Origin: Myxococcus sp. CA023
Lineage (GTDB): Bacteria > Myxococcota > Myxococcia > Myxococcales > Myxococcaceae
Assembly: GCF_010998615.1 (NCBI RefSeq)
Contig: NZ_JAAEAH010000097.1
Span: 1-34,226, forward strand
Length of the DNA: 34,226 nucleotides
Direction: 5' to 3'
Part shown: positions 1 through 9,133 of the stretch, piece by piece
Numbering within the stretch: position 1 is the first letter of the stretch
Layout of the letters: the number at the start of each line of letters is the position of its first letter
Program-made: the position numbers and the translations under genes
Notes under the pieces: generated by a model
What the model was told of the DNA's origin: nothing
The model's input: only the letters and a program-made list of their open reading frames with translations
The model's database searches: none

Positions 1-2625
1 CGGCGGGCCCAGTCGAATCGTCGCCGGAGGCCCGTCCGTGTCCACCACCCAGGTATGCATCGCGGGCGTTGGGTCCACGTTGCCCGCTTCATCCACCGCC
101 CTCACCTGCAACGTGTGCGTCCCGTCCACCGGCGGAGTGACAGGCGTGAAGGGCGAGGTGCACGTCGCGAAGGGCGCCGAATCCAGGCTGCACTCGAAGC
201 GCACCACGTCCGTGTCGTCGCTACCGAATGCGAACGGCACGTTCTGTGACGTCACCTCCGGCAACGCATCGGTGAACTCCGTGTCGGGCGCCACCAGGTC
301 CACCGTCCACGGGTGCGTATCCTCGGGACTTTGATTCCCGGCACGGTCCACCGCGCGCACCTCCAACGTGTAGCCGTGCCCGTGCAGGAGCCCGGACAGG
401 ACATGGTTCGCCGGGCACGTCGCCCACGCGCCGTATTCCGGGTCTTCCTCGGGAGGAACCGCCACGCCCAGTCTGCACTCGAAGCGGTCCAAATCACTGG
501 CATTCGAATCAAAACCAAACGCAGCAATGTCCAAATGAGACATGGACACCGGAGGCGCTGGATTCGTCGAGCGAATGCTCACATCCGGTGAGTCGTGGTC
601 CACCACGAATTCAATGACGGCGGGCGTCGGGTCCTCGTTCGTCGCGGCATCGATCGCCCTCGCCTCGAACCGGTAGGTGCCGCCGGCCGCTGAGATGTCA
701 TGACTGGAAACGGACGTGCAGGGGCTGAAGGCTGGCGTGGGCTGAGAAGGCCGCGTGAGCCGGCACTGCAGCGTGCAGGGGCGGGTCGCCGCGTTATCGC
801 ATCGCTGGCCCTCTGCCTCATCTCCTTCGACGGTGAAGGTGATTTCATCGGCATTGGTCGGGAACGACAGGCTCGTAGAGGCGCGTGTATCCGGTGGGCG
901 GGTGTCCACGGTGACAGACAAATCCGTGCTGTAACTCCCCTGCAAACCCTGGCGCTCCACGGCCGCCTTCAGCGTGTTGCTCTCCTCTTGAAGAGGGACG
1001 TTCACGGCGTATGTCCCATTCGCACCGATGACGGTGCGCACCAAGAACTCCTGCACCGAGGCCTGGCCGGGACGGTTCCGATAGATCAACAGCCCGGCCC
1101 CAGGCGCTCCGGTTCCTGTCACCAGCGGAGACGTGGTCTTCACCAGTGCGTTCGCGATGGTCAGCTCCGGCGCGGCAATCACCTCGGGCATACCGCCCAC
1201 CAGGAAGGTGACCGAGCCGACGTAGGGAGGGAGCCGGATGGACGATGCAGGAGGCATCGCCCCCCGAGCCACCGGCGCCTCGCCATCGTCCGAGGTCAGC
1301 CCCGCCACGCCACTGTCGACCGAGATGGGACAGGTCGACGAAGCGCCCGCCTGAAGCAGGACACGTCCACCACCGCCGCCACCGCCCGGGCCCGCGGCGT
1401 TCACCGTCCCCGACTGCACACTATCGACATCACCTCCGTTGCCACCGTTCGCCACGATAGCGGTGGTGCTGCAGGTCTCCGTCAAGCGGACGGAGATGGA
1501 GCCACCCGCCCCACCACCGCCGCCACTGTCCGAACTCTCGGCGGCGGACGCGCCAGACGCATCGACCCGGCCACCTGACAGGCTGGCCGCGCGAAGGAAG
1601 ACAATCCCGCCTCCCCGTCCACCGTTGGGAGCCGGAGCGGTCGCCGTGTGTCCCTGACCGCTGCCGCCTCCACCGCCGAACGTCAGGTGGTCGAGCGGTG
1701 AATAGCTCAGAGACGTGCCACCACGCCCGCCCATGCTCCGGCTGCCGTCCATCGACCTGCCCCCCAATCCGCCCATACCCGCGTTGCCGCCACCACCGCC
1801 GCCAGACTGTTTGCACACGCCGCCGCCGCCGCCATGGGTGAAGTTCCTGAGGCCTCGAAGGGCCCCGGCCCCGGTGTAGCGCGTGGTCGACAGCCCCTCC
1901 CCCTTCATCCCTAGCCGGAAGTCCCCGGCCCCGTCATCGGTTCGGTCACACCCCTCCGCAGGGTCGTCTTCGACTTCTTCACGCGTGAACACGCCGCCAC
2001 GGAATCCGGCCGACGCGGCGCTGATGACGCCCGTGCCATTGAGTTGGATGCCCTCTTGAGCCAGGAACGCCACGACGCCGCCCGACGCGCCATCCCAAGG
2101 CAACGCCTCGATACGCGCGCCGTCCGCGACGGTGACGGAGGTGTACTGGGGAACGAGAATGACCTGTGTGGCGTCAGGAGCGTAGCTGTACTTGAGCGGC
2201 TGTGACAGCACCAGCGCCCCCGTGGTGCTGTTGAAGCCCGTAATCGTTCCCAACTCCCACCGGCCCACCGCGCTGTTCCCCAACTCGAGCGTGTCCTGCT
2301 CGAACGCCTCATCGGGGACCTCGGTCGGGGTGATGCCCGTTGTCTGGAGCACCATCACCAATCGGTCGTTGGCGAAGTTGGAGGCAGCGTTGCCCTGGCG
2401 CCGGTTGCCCAGCATCAGTTGAGGACGCCCCTCGCTCGTTGTCGTGATGGCAATCACCGGGGCGTAGGTATTGACCTGCACCTCCGTGGGCTGGTTCTGG
2501 GCGGACGGGACCGTCAAGCCATCGCTGCCCAATCCCAGGAAGAACGTGTCCGGCCCAGCCACCGCGACAATGGCGCTCAACAACACGCCCGCCGCGAGCG
2601 CCGCCTTGAGCCCCGTGCCCTTCAT
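1..2625 (-). CDS. Exported Gly-rich protein with Ig-like repeats, AgmC-like (partial, runs off left edge)
   Basis: The frame stays open from an ATG at 2625 to the window edge (875 codons, no stop seen). This ATG has a purine-rich GAGGGG seven bases upstream and gives a clean signal peptide (Lys, hydrophobic run, Ala-x-Ala near residue 24). An in-frame ATG at 2652 lacks an RBS. Residues about 210-450 hold several GGGGG/GGGG loops. From about residue 550 onward come repeated roughly 80-100-residue units with the pattern FEC-L, two Cys, HTL-VRAVD-AGN-DPT and VD-PPD. This is the Ig-like repeat style of large myxobacterial surface proteins, including those annotated as AgmC (adventurous gliding motility). 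The name is recall of family appearance, not a search result. It lies 30 bases after the OmpA-domain gene, so the two are probably co-transcribed and co-exported. The C-terminus, where a sorting signal would sit, is outside the window. Confidence 0.75.
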   Translation of the reverse strand, partial: MKGTGLKAALAAGVLLSAIVAVAGPDTFFLGLGSDGLTVPSAQNQPTEVQVNTYAPVIAITTTSEGRPQLMLGNRRQGNAASNFANDRLVMVLQTTGITPTEVPDEAFEQDTLELGNSAVGRWELGTITGFNSTTGALVLSQPLKYSYAPDATQVILVPQYTSVTVADGARIEALPWDGASGGVVAFLAQEGIQLNGTGVISAASAGFRGGVFTREEVEDDPAEGCDRTDDGAGDFRLGMKGEGLSTTRYTGAGALRGLRNFTHGGGGGVCKQSGGGGGGNAGMGGLGGRSMDGSRSMGGRGGTSLSYSPLDHLTFGGGGGSGQGHTATAPAPNGGRGGGIVFLRAASLSGGRVDASGASAAESSDSGGGGGAGGSISVRLTETCSTTAIVANGGNGGDVDSVQSGTVNAAGPGGGGGGGRVLLQAGASSTCPISVDSGVAGLTSDDGEAPVARGAMPPASSIRLPPYVGSVTFLVGGMPEVIAAPELTIANALVKTTSPLVTGTGAPGAGLLIYRNRPGQASVQEFLVRTVIGANGTYAVNVPLQEESNTLKAAVERQGLQGSYSTDLSVTVDTRPPDTRASTSLSFPTNADEITFTVEGDEAEGQRCDNAATRPCTLQCRLTRPSQPTPAFSPCTSVSSHDISAAGGTYRFEARAIDAATNEDPTPAVIEFVVDHDSPDVSIRSTNPAPPVSMSHLDIAAFGFDSNASDLDRFECRLGVAVPPEEDPEYGAWATCPANHVLSGLLHGHGYTLEVRAVDRAGNQSPEDTHPWTVDLVAPDTEFTDALPEVTSQNVPFAFGSDDTDVVRFECSLDSAPFATCTSPFTPVTPPVDGTHTLQVRAVDEAGNVDPTPAMHTWVVDTDGPPATIRLGPP

Positions 2626-2655
2626 CAAGACGCCCCTCTTTGGATGGCCCATGGC

Positions 2656-4494
2656 TTAGCGACGGGGGGTGCCCGTCTTCTCCTTTTCGGGAACCACCAG
2701 CAGGAACTCCACGCGGCGGTTGTTCTCGCGGCCGTTGGAGGTCGCATTGCTATCGATGGGGCGGTCCTGGCCAAAGCCCACGGACTGCAGCCGGCCCGGC
2801 TCCACGCCCTTGGTGATGAGGTACTGACGCACCGACTCCGCGCGGCCCTGCGACAGCCGGCGGTTCGCGTCCGGGAAGCCACGGTCATCCGTGTGCGCGC
2901 CCACGACGACGGACGGAATCTCCGGGTGCTCATTGATGACCTTCGCCACCCAGTCCAACACTTCGAAGGAGCGGCTCTGCACGCGTGCCTGCGCGGGCTC
3001 GAAGAACACCTTGCCCATCACCACCAGGCGGTCCGGCCGCAGCTCCACCAGGGGAAGGACATGCAGCGGGCAGCCCAGGTTCTTCGCGTCGCCGGGCTCG
3101 TTGGCACAGCTGTCCACACGGTTGGGGACGCCGTCCTTGTCCGAATCCGACTCGGGGCAGCCATTGCGCTCCGCGGGCCCCGGCTCGCTGGGACACTCAT
3201 CCTTGTCGTTGTCGATGCCGTCGCCGTCGGTGTCCCGAATCGGGCAACCGCGATTGTCCGCGGGTCCCGGGTCCGTGGGACAGCTGTCGATTTCGTCCGG
3301 GACCTCGTCCCTGTCCTCGTCGGGAGTGGGGCAGCCCTGCCGCGCCGCGGGTCCCGGCTCCAACGGGCAACCATCGAGCATGTCCTCGATGCCATCGCCG
3401 TCGGTGTCCTGCGCGGAGCAGCCGCTGCGCGCCACGTCACCCGCCACCAGGGGGCACTTGTCATCAGTGTTGCGCACGCCATCGCCGTCCTCGTCGAGGT
3501 CGGGGCACTCCACGACCTTCACCTCCGGCGGGAGTCCCATCTCGCACATGACGGACGACTCGCCCGGGCCGCGCGGCGGCGTCACCTGGCCGAAGGAACC
3601 GCCCACCATCAACCGGAACAGCGGCGTTCCCGGCGCGGAGCCCACGCCAATACCTACCAGCCCGAACACCTCCAAGGAGGAGTTGACCAGGTAGCGACCG
3701 CCCGGCAGCAGCTCCACGGAGGCGGGCTGGTTGGTCAGCGGCACCATGCCCCGCACGTTGAACTCCCACCGCGTCCGCCGCCCCGTGGTCGCGAGCGCCA
3801 GGCCCACCCGGAGCTCCTCGCCCACCTCGTCTTCGAGGTCGCCTTCCTTCTCCGTCAACAACAACCGGGGCCGCCGCGTGTACCCGACCTCCGCCCCCGC
3901 CCGGATGAAGCCGAAGTGGCGCCCCACCATCACCTTCGGCGAGAAGCGCAGCGAATCTCCATCCCGTGAGAACGCATCCCGTGAGCCCAACGGCAATCCC
4001 ACGCCCAGCTCCACGGCGAGGTCCACGCCGCCATGCACTTCCTGCCGCAACAAGCCAAACCGCCCGCTCACCAGGGGCGTCGCCAGGGCCTGGCTCGCGG
4101 GCGCGGCGATGTTCCGCTCCTGCATGAGCAGGGTATCCCCACCTTGAAAGGCAACCAGCGGCACCTGGAGCCCGACCTGAAGCCAGGCCAACGGCGCATA
4201 GGCGGCGGCCAGATGCGCGGTGGCCCGATTCCCGACCACCGCCAGCTCACGGCCCGTGTCGACGAAGAGCAGCGGGTTGTGGGCGTAGTGTGCCAGGACG
4301 GTCGCGCGGTAATGTCCCTTGGGCAGGAGCTCACCGAGCCCCACGAGGAGCGAGCCTTCCGCCCCGGGGTTCAGCTCCAAGCGCTCCAGATCGAAACCGC
4401 GCTGGAGGGGCGATGCATCCTGCGCCCCGGCGGACAGGGACGTCAGCGCGAGTGCAAGCGCGAGCCCGCGGTGCAGGAGCTCTTTTCTTCTCAT
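2656..4494 (-). CDS. OmpA-family outer-membrane protein with TSP3 calcium-binding repeats
   Basis: A 612-residue protein with an Arg/Lys-rich signal peptide (cleavage near residue 24). Residues about 30-320 look like a beta-rich, probably barrel, domain (alternating hydrophobics, repeated Gly/aromatic strands). Residues about 330-478 contain five Asp-rich TSP3-type repeats of the form D-D-DG-(I/V)-D--D-CP separated by EPGPA--GC, which bind calcium in known families. Residues about 500-605 are an OmpA C-terminal peptidoglycan-binding domain, with GAHTDDRG, LSQGRAESVR and GFGQDRPI followed by N-RVEF. It presumably tethers outer membrane to cell wall. It is first in a minus-strand operon with the large Ig-like repeat protein and diverges from vgrG. 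It is not an obvious T6SS TagL, because it has its own signal peptide and barrel. Confidence 0.88.
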   Translation of the reverse strand: MRRKELLHRGLALALALTSLSAGAQDASPLQRGFDLERLELNPGAEGSLLVGLGELLPKGHYRATVLAHYAHNPLLFVDTGRELAVVGNRATAHLAAAYAPLAWLQVGLQVPLVAFQGGDTLLMQERNIAAPASQALATPLVSGRFGLLRQEVHGGVDLAVELGVGLPLGSRDAFSRDGDSLRFSPKVMVGRHFGFIRAGAEVGYTRRPRLLLTEKEGDLEDEVGEELRVGLALATTGRRTRWEFNVRGMVPLTNQPASVELLPGGRYLVNSSLEVFGLVGIGVGSAPGTPLFRLMVGGSFGQVTPPRGPGESSVMCEMGLPPEVKVVECPDLDEDGDGVRNTDDKCPLVAGDVARSGCSAQDTDGDGIEDMLDGCPLEPGPAARQGCPTPDEDRDEVPDEIDSCPTDPGPADNRGCPIRDTDGDGIDNDKDECPSEPGPAERNGCPESDSDKDGVPNRVDSCANEPGDAKNLGCPLHVLPLVELRPDRLVVMGKVFFEPAQARVQSRSFEVLDWVAKVINEHPEIPSVVVGAHTDDRGFPDANRRLSQGRAESVRQYLITKGVEPGRLQSVGFGQDRPIDSNATSNGRENNRRVEFLLVVPEKEKTGTPRR

Positions 4495-4724
4495 GGTTCT
4501 CCCCGAAGCCGTCTGGGTACCCCGGGAAGACCCGCAGTTTCAAGCCAGCCCCCCTTTTCCACTCTACACCGAAGTCCGACCTGGAATGGGGTGGCCCCAG
4601 CGTCAGCGCACGCCGGCAATGAAAATTTCGTGTCAGGCCCCCCTGGTACGCCAATTCGTGGCATGCTGCCGCACCACAAACGGGCCCAATCCTATGGACG
4701 AGGCCCCGCGCTGGGGGTCTGTGG
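4495..4724. other. Divergent intergenic region between the surface-protein operon and the T6SS operon
   Basis: These 230 bases separate two divergent start codons (ompA-like at 4494, vgrG at 4725), so promoters for both operons should lie here. An AT-rich patch at about 4616-4633 stands out from the GC-rich surroundings. I could not define a convincing -35/-10 or -24/-12 pair. A GG-GC pair near 4660-4673 has nine rather than ten bases between its elements, so it does not meet the sigma-54 spacing. No coding sequence is credible here. Confidence 0.5.
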
Positions 4725-6989
4725 ATGATCGCGAACGCCGCCTTGAAAGCCAACCAGGCTGAGTTCGAGTTCCAGGCAGGGTCCTTCACCGCCGGGGAGC
4801 TGGCCGTCCTTGGCTTTGAAGCCGAGGAGACGCTGTCCCAGCCCTACGCGGTGGAGGTGGCACTGGCCGCCCGGCCGGACGTGGACGTGGATGAGAAGGC
4901 GCTGCTGGGTCAGGACGCCCGGCTCACCGTCATGCTCGGAGACGGCACCGCGCGCTTCTTCCACGGCATCGTGTCGCGCATGTCTCGGTGGGATGAAGGC
5001 AGCGGCCCCGAGCGTCGCCGCTACCGCGCCACCGTGGTGCCGCGGCTGTGGACGCTCCGCCACCGCCGCAAGAGCCGCATCTACCAGGAGATGACCGTCC
5101 CGGACATCGTCCACAAGGTGCTGGATGAGGCCAAGGTGGAGCACCGGCTGGCGCTCACCGGCGAGTACCCCAAGCGCGACTACTGCGTGCAGTACCGCGA
5201 GTCCGACCTCGACTTCGTGTCCCGCCTCCTGGAGGAAGAAGGCATCTTCTACTTCTTCGAGCACGGCGAGGACGCCCACATGATGGTGATTGGCGACGGC
5301 GCCTCCGCCAATCCCGCGATGCAGGGCGAATCCAAGCTCGTCTTCCGCGAGCGCAGCCAGATGGTCGCCTCGCAGGAGTACGTCCACGAACTGGTCTCCC
5401 GCATGGAGGTGCAGCCCGGCGCCGTGGCCCTGCGCGACTACAACTTCCTGCGCCCCGCCCAGGACCTGGGCACCAGCTCCGAGGCGGAGAACGGAGAGGC
5501 CGCGCTCGAAATCTACGACTACCCCGGCCGCTATGAAGAGCCCGCGCCCGGCCGCAGCCTGGCGAAGGTGCGCCTGGAGGAGCTGCGCGCTCGGGCGGAG
5601 ACGGTGACGGGCGCCAGCTACAGCCGCCGAATCTGCGTGGGCCACTCCTTCGAACTGGCGGAGCACCCGGACGAAGCCGCCAACCGCAAGTACCTGCCCG
5701 TCTCCGTGCGGCACCTGGGCCACCAGTCGGAGGCGCTGAGCATCGAACAGGGCTCGCTGCGCAGCCGGGAGGACTACCGCAACGAGTTCCTCCTCCAGCC
5801 CGCGGAGGTGCCCTTCCGCCCGCCGCGCGTGACGCCCCGGCCGGTGATTCCCGGCGCGCAAACGGCCATCGTGGTGGGCCCCAGCGGCGAGGAGATCCAC
5901 ACCGACGAGCACGGCCGCATCAAGGTCCAGTTCCACTGGGACCGCGAGGGCAAGAACAACGACAAGAGCTCCTGCTGGATTCGCGTCAGCCAGGCCTGGG
6001 CGGGCCCGGGCTGGGGCGCCCTGTACCTGCCGCGCATCGGCCATGAGGTCGTCGTCGAGTTTCTCGAGGGCGACCCGGACCGGCCCATCGTCACCGGCAG
6101 CGTCTACAACGGGGCGAACCCGACGCCCATCGACCTGCCCGGCAACAAGACGCAGAGCACGCTGCGCTCCAGCTCCAGCCCCGGCGGCGCGGGCTCCAAT
6201 GAGCTGCGCTTCGAGGACGCGGCCGGCAGCGAGCTCGTCTATCTGCACGCGCAGAAGGACTTCAACATCGTCGTGGAGAACGACAAGACGCAGGAGGTCC
6301 GCGGCAACGAGACGTTGCTGGTGCGCAAGGACCGCTCCCGCGTCGTCGAGGGCAACCAGGCCCTGCTGGTGAAGAAGAACGACGACAGCACCGTCACCGG
6401 CAACCAGACGCTGGCCGTCACGCAGAACCGCTCCACCACCGTGGGCGGCAACCACACCGAAGCGGTGGCCGGGGACCAGTCCATCAGCGTCAGCGGCAAC
6501 CAGGCCCTCACGGTGGCCATGGCCTCCGCGGAGACGGTGGCCCTGGGGAAGATGCTCAACGTGGGCGGCGCGCTCGCCGTCACCGTGGGCGCCGCCTTCA
6601 ACGAACTGGTGGGCGGCCTCAAGTCCGAACAGGTGGGCGGCGCCAAGGTGGAGGTCGTCGGCGCCAAGAAGTCCGAGACGGTCAAGGGCGCCCGCACGCT
6701 CCAGGTGGGCGGGGACCTCTCCGAAGAGGTGGGTAAGTCCCGCACGCTCAAGGTAGACAAGGACATGCTGGTCAGCGTGGCCGGCAAGGTGAACCACGCC
6801 GCCAAGGACGCCTACACACTGTCCGCCAAGGAAATCTCACTGGTTGCCCAGGAGCAGTTCACCCTCAAGGTCGGCTCCGCCACGCTCCAGGTGAAGAAGA
6901 ACGGGGACGTGGTCATCAAGGGCGCCAAGATCGAGGTCACCGCGTCGGGCGACGTCGTCATCAAGGGCTCCAAGATTTCCGAGAACTAG
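4725..6989 (+). CDS. vgrG: T6SS spike protein VgrG (TssI)
   Basis: This 754-residue protein is the trimeric spike that caps the Hcp tube. Residues about 10-360 form the gp27/gp44-like base, including ESDLDFVSRLLEEEGIFYFF. Residues about 375-470 are the gp5 OB-fold with DEHGRIKVQFHWDREG, SCWIRVSQAWAG, GWG and PRIGHEVVVEFLEGDPDRP. From about 480 a needle-like beta-helix is built of repeats such as V-GN-(T/Q)-(T/A)V. It ends in short strands (GDVVIKG) with no extra C-terminal enzyme domain, so it looks like a structural, cargo-carrying VgrG rather than an evolved effector. The ATG at 4725 follows a GGGGG stretch. It is the first gene of the plus-strand T6SS cluster. No PAAR gene follows it. Confidence 0.96.
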   Translation: MIANAALKANQAEFEFQAGSFTAGELAVLGFEAEETLSQPYAVEVALAARPDVDVDEKALLGQDARLTVMLGDGTARFFHGIVSRMSRWDEGSGPERRRYRATVVPRLWTLRHRRKSRIYQEMTVPDIVHKVLDEAKVEHRLALTGEYPKRDYCVQYRESDLDFVSRLLEEEGIFYFFEHGEDAHMMVIGDGASANPAMQGESKLVFRERSQMVASQEYVHELVSRMEVQPGAVALRDYNFLRPAQDLGTSSEAENGEAALEIYDYPGRYEEPAPGRSLAKVRLEELRARAETVTGASYSRRICVGHSFELAEHPDEAANRKYLPVSVRHLGHQSEALSIEQGSLRSREDYRNEFLLQPAEVPFRPPRVTPRPVIPGAQTAIVVGPSGEEIHTDEHGRIKVQFHWDREGKNNDKSSCWIRVSQAWAGPGWGALYLPRIGHEVVVEFLEGDPDRPIVTGSVYNGANPTPIDLPGNKTQSTLRSSSSPGGAGSNELRFEDAAGSELVYLHAQKDFNIVVENDKTQEVRGNETLLVRKDRSRVVEGNQALLVKKNDDSTVTGNQTLAVTQNRSTTVGGNHTEAVAGDQSISVSGNQALTVAMASAETVALGKMLNVGGALAVTVGAAFNELVGGLKSEQVGGAKVEVVGAKKSETVKGARTLQVGGDLSEEVGKSRTLKVDKDMLVSVAGKVNHAAKDAYTLSAKEISLVAQEQFTLKVGSATLQVKKNGDVVIKGAKIEVTASGDVVIKGSKISEN

Positions 6990-7136
6990 GAGCAAACAGG
7001 GAACCGCCATCTGGGGGGTGGCTTGAATCCTGTCCGTCCTGTCTGGCAGTTTACGCTTCGCACGGAAGTTGTAAGGACCCGTGCGCTCTTTCAAGGAATG
7101 CGAATCTTGGCGCTAGGACACACAGGCGCCGGTCGG

Positions 7137-7754
7137 GTGAAGCGTGCCGGCCGGAACCTTCGGTGGGGTGTGGTCATCGCGCTCGCGGCCGCCTTGAGCG
7201 GGAGCGCGGGCTGCGTAAAGCGTGTGCCCCAGGCGTGTGAGACGCCGCCGCCGTTCCAGGTGGTGGTGGATGCGTCGGAGCAGCTCAATCCTGACGCGCG
7301 CGGGCGCTCGCTGCCCACCGTGGTGCAGATCGTCCAGCTCAAGGACAGCGTCCGGCTGGAGCGCGCGGGCTTCAAGGACATGTGGGGCAAGCCGGAGGAG
7401 TTCCTCAAGGAGGACCTGCTCCAGGTGGCCGAGCTGGTGATTCCGCCCGGCCGCCAGGTGAAGCGCTGGGTGCAGCGTGATCCCAAGGCCCGCTTCGTCC
7501 TGGCCATGGGGCACTTCCGGCAGCCGCTGGGCTATTCGTGGCGGACGGTGGCGGCGCTCCCCGTGGTGGAGGAAGCGCGCTGCGTGGAGCGCCCCGCGGG
7601 TGACCAGGGCGACCCGAAGCCGGGAGACGAGGTCTTCCGCTACCGGCTGCAAGGCTATCAGATTGACCTGATGTTCCGGCCCATGACGCAGGCGCCGGAG
7701 CCTCGACTCCAACCCCAAGCAGGCGACGGCGTGTCGCCGCGGAGAGGTGTATGA
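7137..7754 (+). CDS. tssJ: T6SS outer-membrane lipoprotein TssJ
   Basis: Outer-membrane lipoprotein that contacts the periplasmic part of TssM in the TssJLM complex. From the GTG at 7137 the protein has 205 residues, beginning with a short basic segment, a hydrophobic stretch and the lipobox SAGC with the lipidated Cys at 26. The rest is a small beta-sandwich typical of TssJ: VVVDASEQLNPDARGRSLP, then VVQIVQLKD, and later FVLAMGHFRQP. The frame also allows a TTG at 7023 and an ATG at 7098, but these give unusually long pre-lipobox leaders, and the ATG has its AAGGA directly abutting it. The start is therefore a judgement. The stop overlaps the tssK start by four bases (ATGA), which suggests translational coupling. 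Confidence 0.9.
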   Translation: MKRAGRNLRWGVVIALAAALSGSAGCVKRVPQACETPPPFQVVVDASEQLNPDARGRSLPTVVQIVQLKDSVRLERAGFKDMWGKPEEFLKEDLLQVAELVIPPGRQVKRWVQRDPKARFVLAMGHFRQPLGYSWRTVAALPVVEEARCVERPAGDQGDPKPGDEVFRYRLQGYQIDLMFRPMTQAPEPRLQPQAGDGVSPRRGV

Positions 7755-9118
7755 AGTCCGTGCAGCGAGTCGTGTGGTCGGAGGGCATGTTCATGAGCCC
7801 CCACCACCTCCAGCAGCAGGACCTCTACCACGAGCAACTGCTGGATCAGCGGCTGGCCTCGCTCGAACCGTATCCCTGGGGCGTCGTGGCCCTGGAGTTC
7901 GACATGGAGGCGCTGCGCGCCGGCCAGGTGCAGCTGACCCACTTCACCGGCATCCTCCCCGACGGGCTGCCGGTCTCCTTCGAGTCCGGAGATGCGGAGG
8001 CGCCGCCCGCGAGGCCCGCGGATGGCTACTTCCCGCCCGCCCAGCGCACCCTGGACGTGTACCTGGGCGTGCCGCGCGAACGCAGCGGCGTGGAGAGCTT
8101 CGGCAGCGGGGAGCGGCTGGGCAGCAGCCCGCGCTACACGCCCGCTTCCCGCCCCGTCAGTGATTTGACGGCCTCCACCTCCATCTCGCAGGTGGCCTTC
8201 GGTCAGCGCAACGTGCGGCTGCTGTTCGGCACCGAGCCGCGCGACGACTTCGAGTCCATCAAGCTGTGCGAGCTGTCCCGCGACCGCTCCGGCAACCTGA
8301 CGCTGGTGGAGTCCTTCATCCCGCCGTGCCTGCGCATCGACGCGTCCCCGTTCATCATGAACGAGCTGCGGACGATGTTGCGGCTGCTGGTGTCCAAGCA
8401 GCGGCAGCTGTCCTCGCGGCGGCGGCACCGGGACGCCTCGGCGCTGGAGTTCACCGCGGGCGACGTGACGCTCTTCCTGGAGCTCAACGCGCTCAACGGC
8501 ACCATCCCCTTCCTCCAGCACGCGCTGGACGCGGGCAACCTGCGGCCCAGGGACTTGTACCTGGCGCTGGCGCAGTGCGCGGGGCAATTGTGCACCTTCT
8601 CCGTCAGCGCGGACCCGTCCACGCTGCCCACCTTCCAGTTCACCAACCTGCGCGCCACCTTCGAGGAGCTGTTCCGCCGCCTCTCCGAGCTGATGCGCTC
8701 GGTGGCGTTGGAGCAGTGCCTGTCGGTGGACCTGACAGCGGGCGCAGACGGCATGTTCCGCGGCCGGCTGGAGGACGACCGGCTGGAGCGCTGCGGCCAC
8801 TTCATCCTCGCGGTGCGCAGCGAGCTGCCGGAGCGGGTGGTGGCCGAGCAGCTTCCCAAGCTGTCGAAGGTGGCCGCCTGGGAGGACATCCGCGCGCTGG
8901 TGCAGGCCGCCGCGCCCGGCGTGCCGCTGGCGGTGACGTACCGGCCGCCGCCCGAAGTCCCCGTACAGCCGGGCACCGTCTACTTCAGCCTCTCCATGAA
9001 TGACGGCTACTGGAGGAACGTGATGCGGGACCGCAACCTCGCCATCTACCTCCCGCAGCCGTTCGACGCGAGCCGAACGACCGTGGAACTGCTCGCGGTT
9101 CCCACCGCCAATCGCTGA
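7751..9118 (+). CDS. tssK: T6SS baseplate protein TssK
   Basis: 455 residues, the usual TssK length. The N-terminus (VVWSEGMFMSPHHLQQQD, then PYPWGVVALEFD) is the hallmark of the family. TssK trimers join the TssEFG wedge to the TssL/TssM cytoplasmic domains. The middle helical part and the small C-terminal domain (VTYRPPPEVPVQPGTVYFSL, ending near FDASRTTVELLAV) also fit. It overlaps tssJ by four bases and lies 15 bases before tssL, within the membrane-complex segment of the operon. Confidence 0.96.
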   Translation: MKSVQRVVWSEGMFMSPHHLQQQDLYHEQLLDQRLASLEPYPWGVVALEFDMEALRAGQVQLTHFTGILPDGLPVSFESGDAEAPPARPADGYFPPAQRTLDVYLGVPRERSGVESFGSGERLGSSPRYTPASRPVSDLTASTSISQVAFGQRNVRLLFGTEPRDDFESIKLCELSRDRSGNLTLVESFIPPCLRIDASPFIMNELRTMLRLLVSKQRQLSSRRRHRDASALEFTAGDVTLFLELNALNGTIPFLQHALDAGNLRPRDLYLALAQCAGQLCTFSVSADPSTLPTFQFTNLRATFEELFRRLSELMRSVALEQCLSVDLTAGADGMFRGRLEDDRLERCGHFILAVRSELPERVVAEQLPKLSKVAAWEDIRALVQAAAPGVPLAVTYRPPPEVPVQPGTVYFSLSMNDGYWRNVMRDRNLAIYLPQPFDASRTTVELLAVPTANR

Positions 9119-9133
9119 CGCCCCGAGCCGCCC

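Noticed and set aside
2419..3969. 516-codon plus-strand frame opposite the OmpA-domain gene
   Set aside because: Shadow frame. The minus strand shows a signal peptide, TSP3 repeats and an OmpA domain.
2656..4494. OmpA-domain protein as the T6SS peptidoglycan anchor TagL
   Set aside because: It has its own signal peptide, a barrel-like N-terminus and TSP3 repeats, and lies in a divergent operon; TagL proteins are inner-membrane TssL-linked proteins.
4658..4676. Possible sigma-54 promoter before vgrG
   Set aside because: The GG and GC elements are separated by nine bases rather than ten, and the -12 element is poor.
4692..6797. 701-codon minus-strand frame opposite vgrG, and similar frames opposite tssK/tssL (7658-9631) and tssM (9862-11868)
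   Set aside because: All are antisense shadows of conserved T6SS genes, with typical His/Leu/Val/Arg-biased composition.
6480..6989. C-terminal effector domain on VgrG
   Set aside because: The tail is made only of beta-helix repeats up to the last residue.
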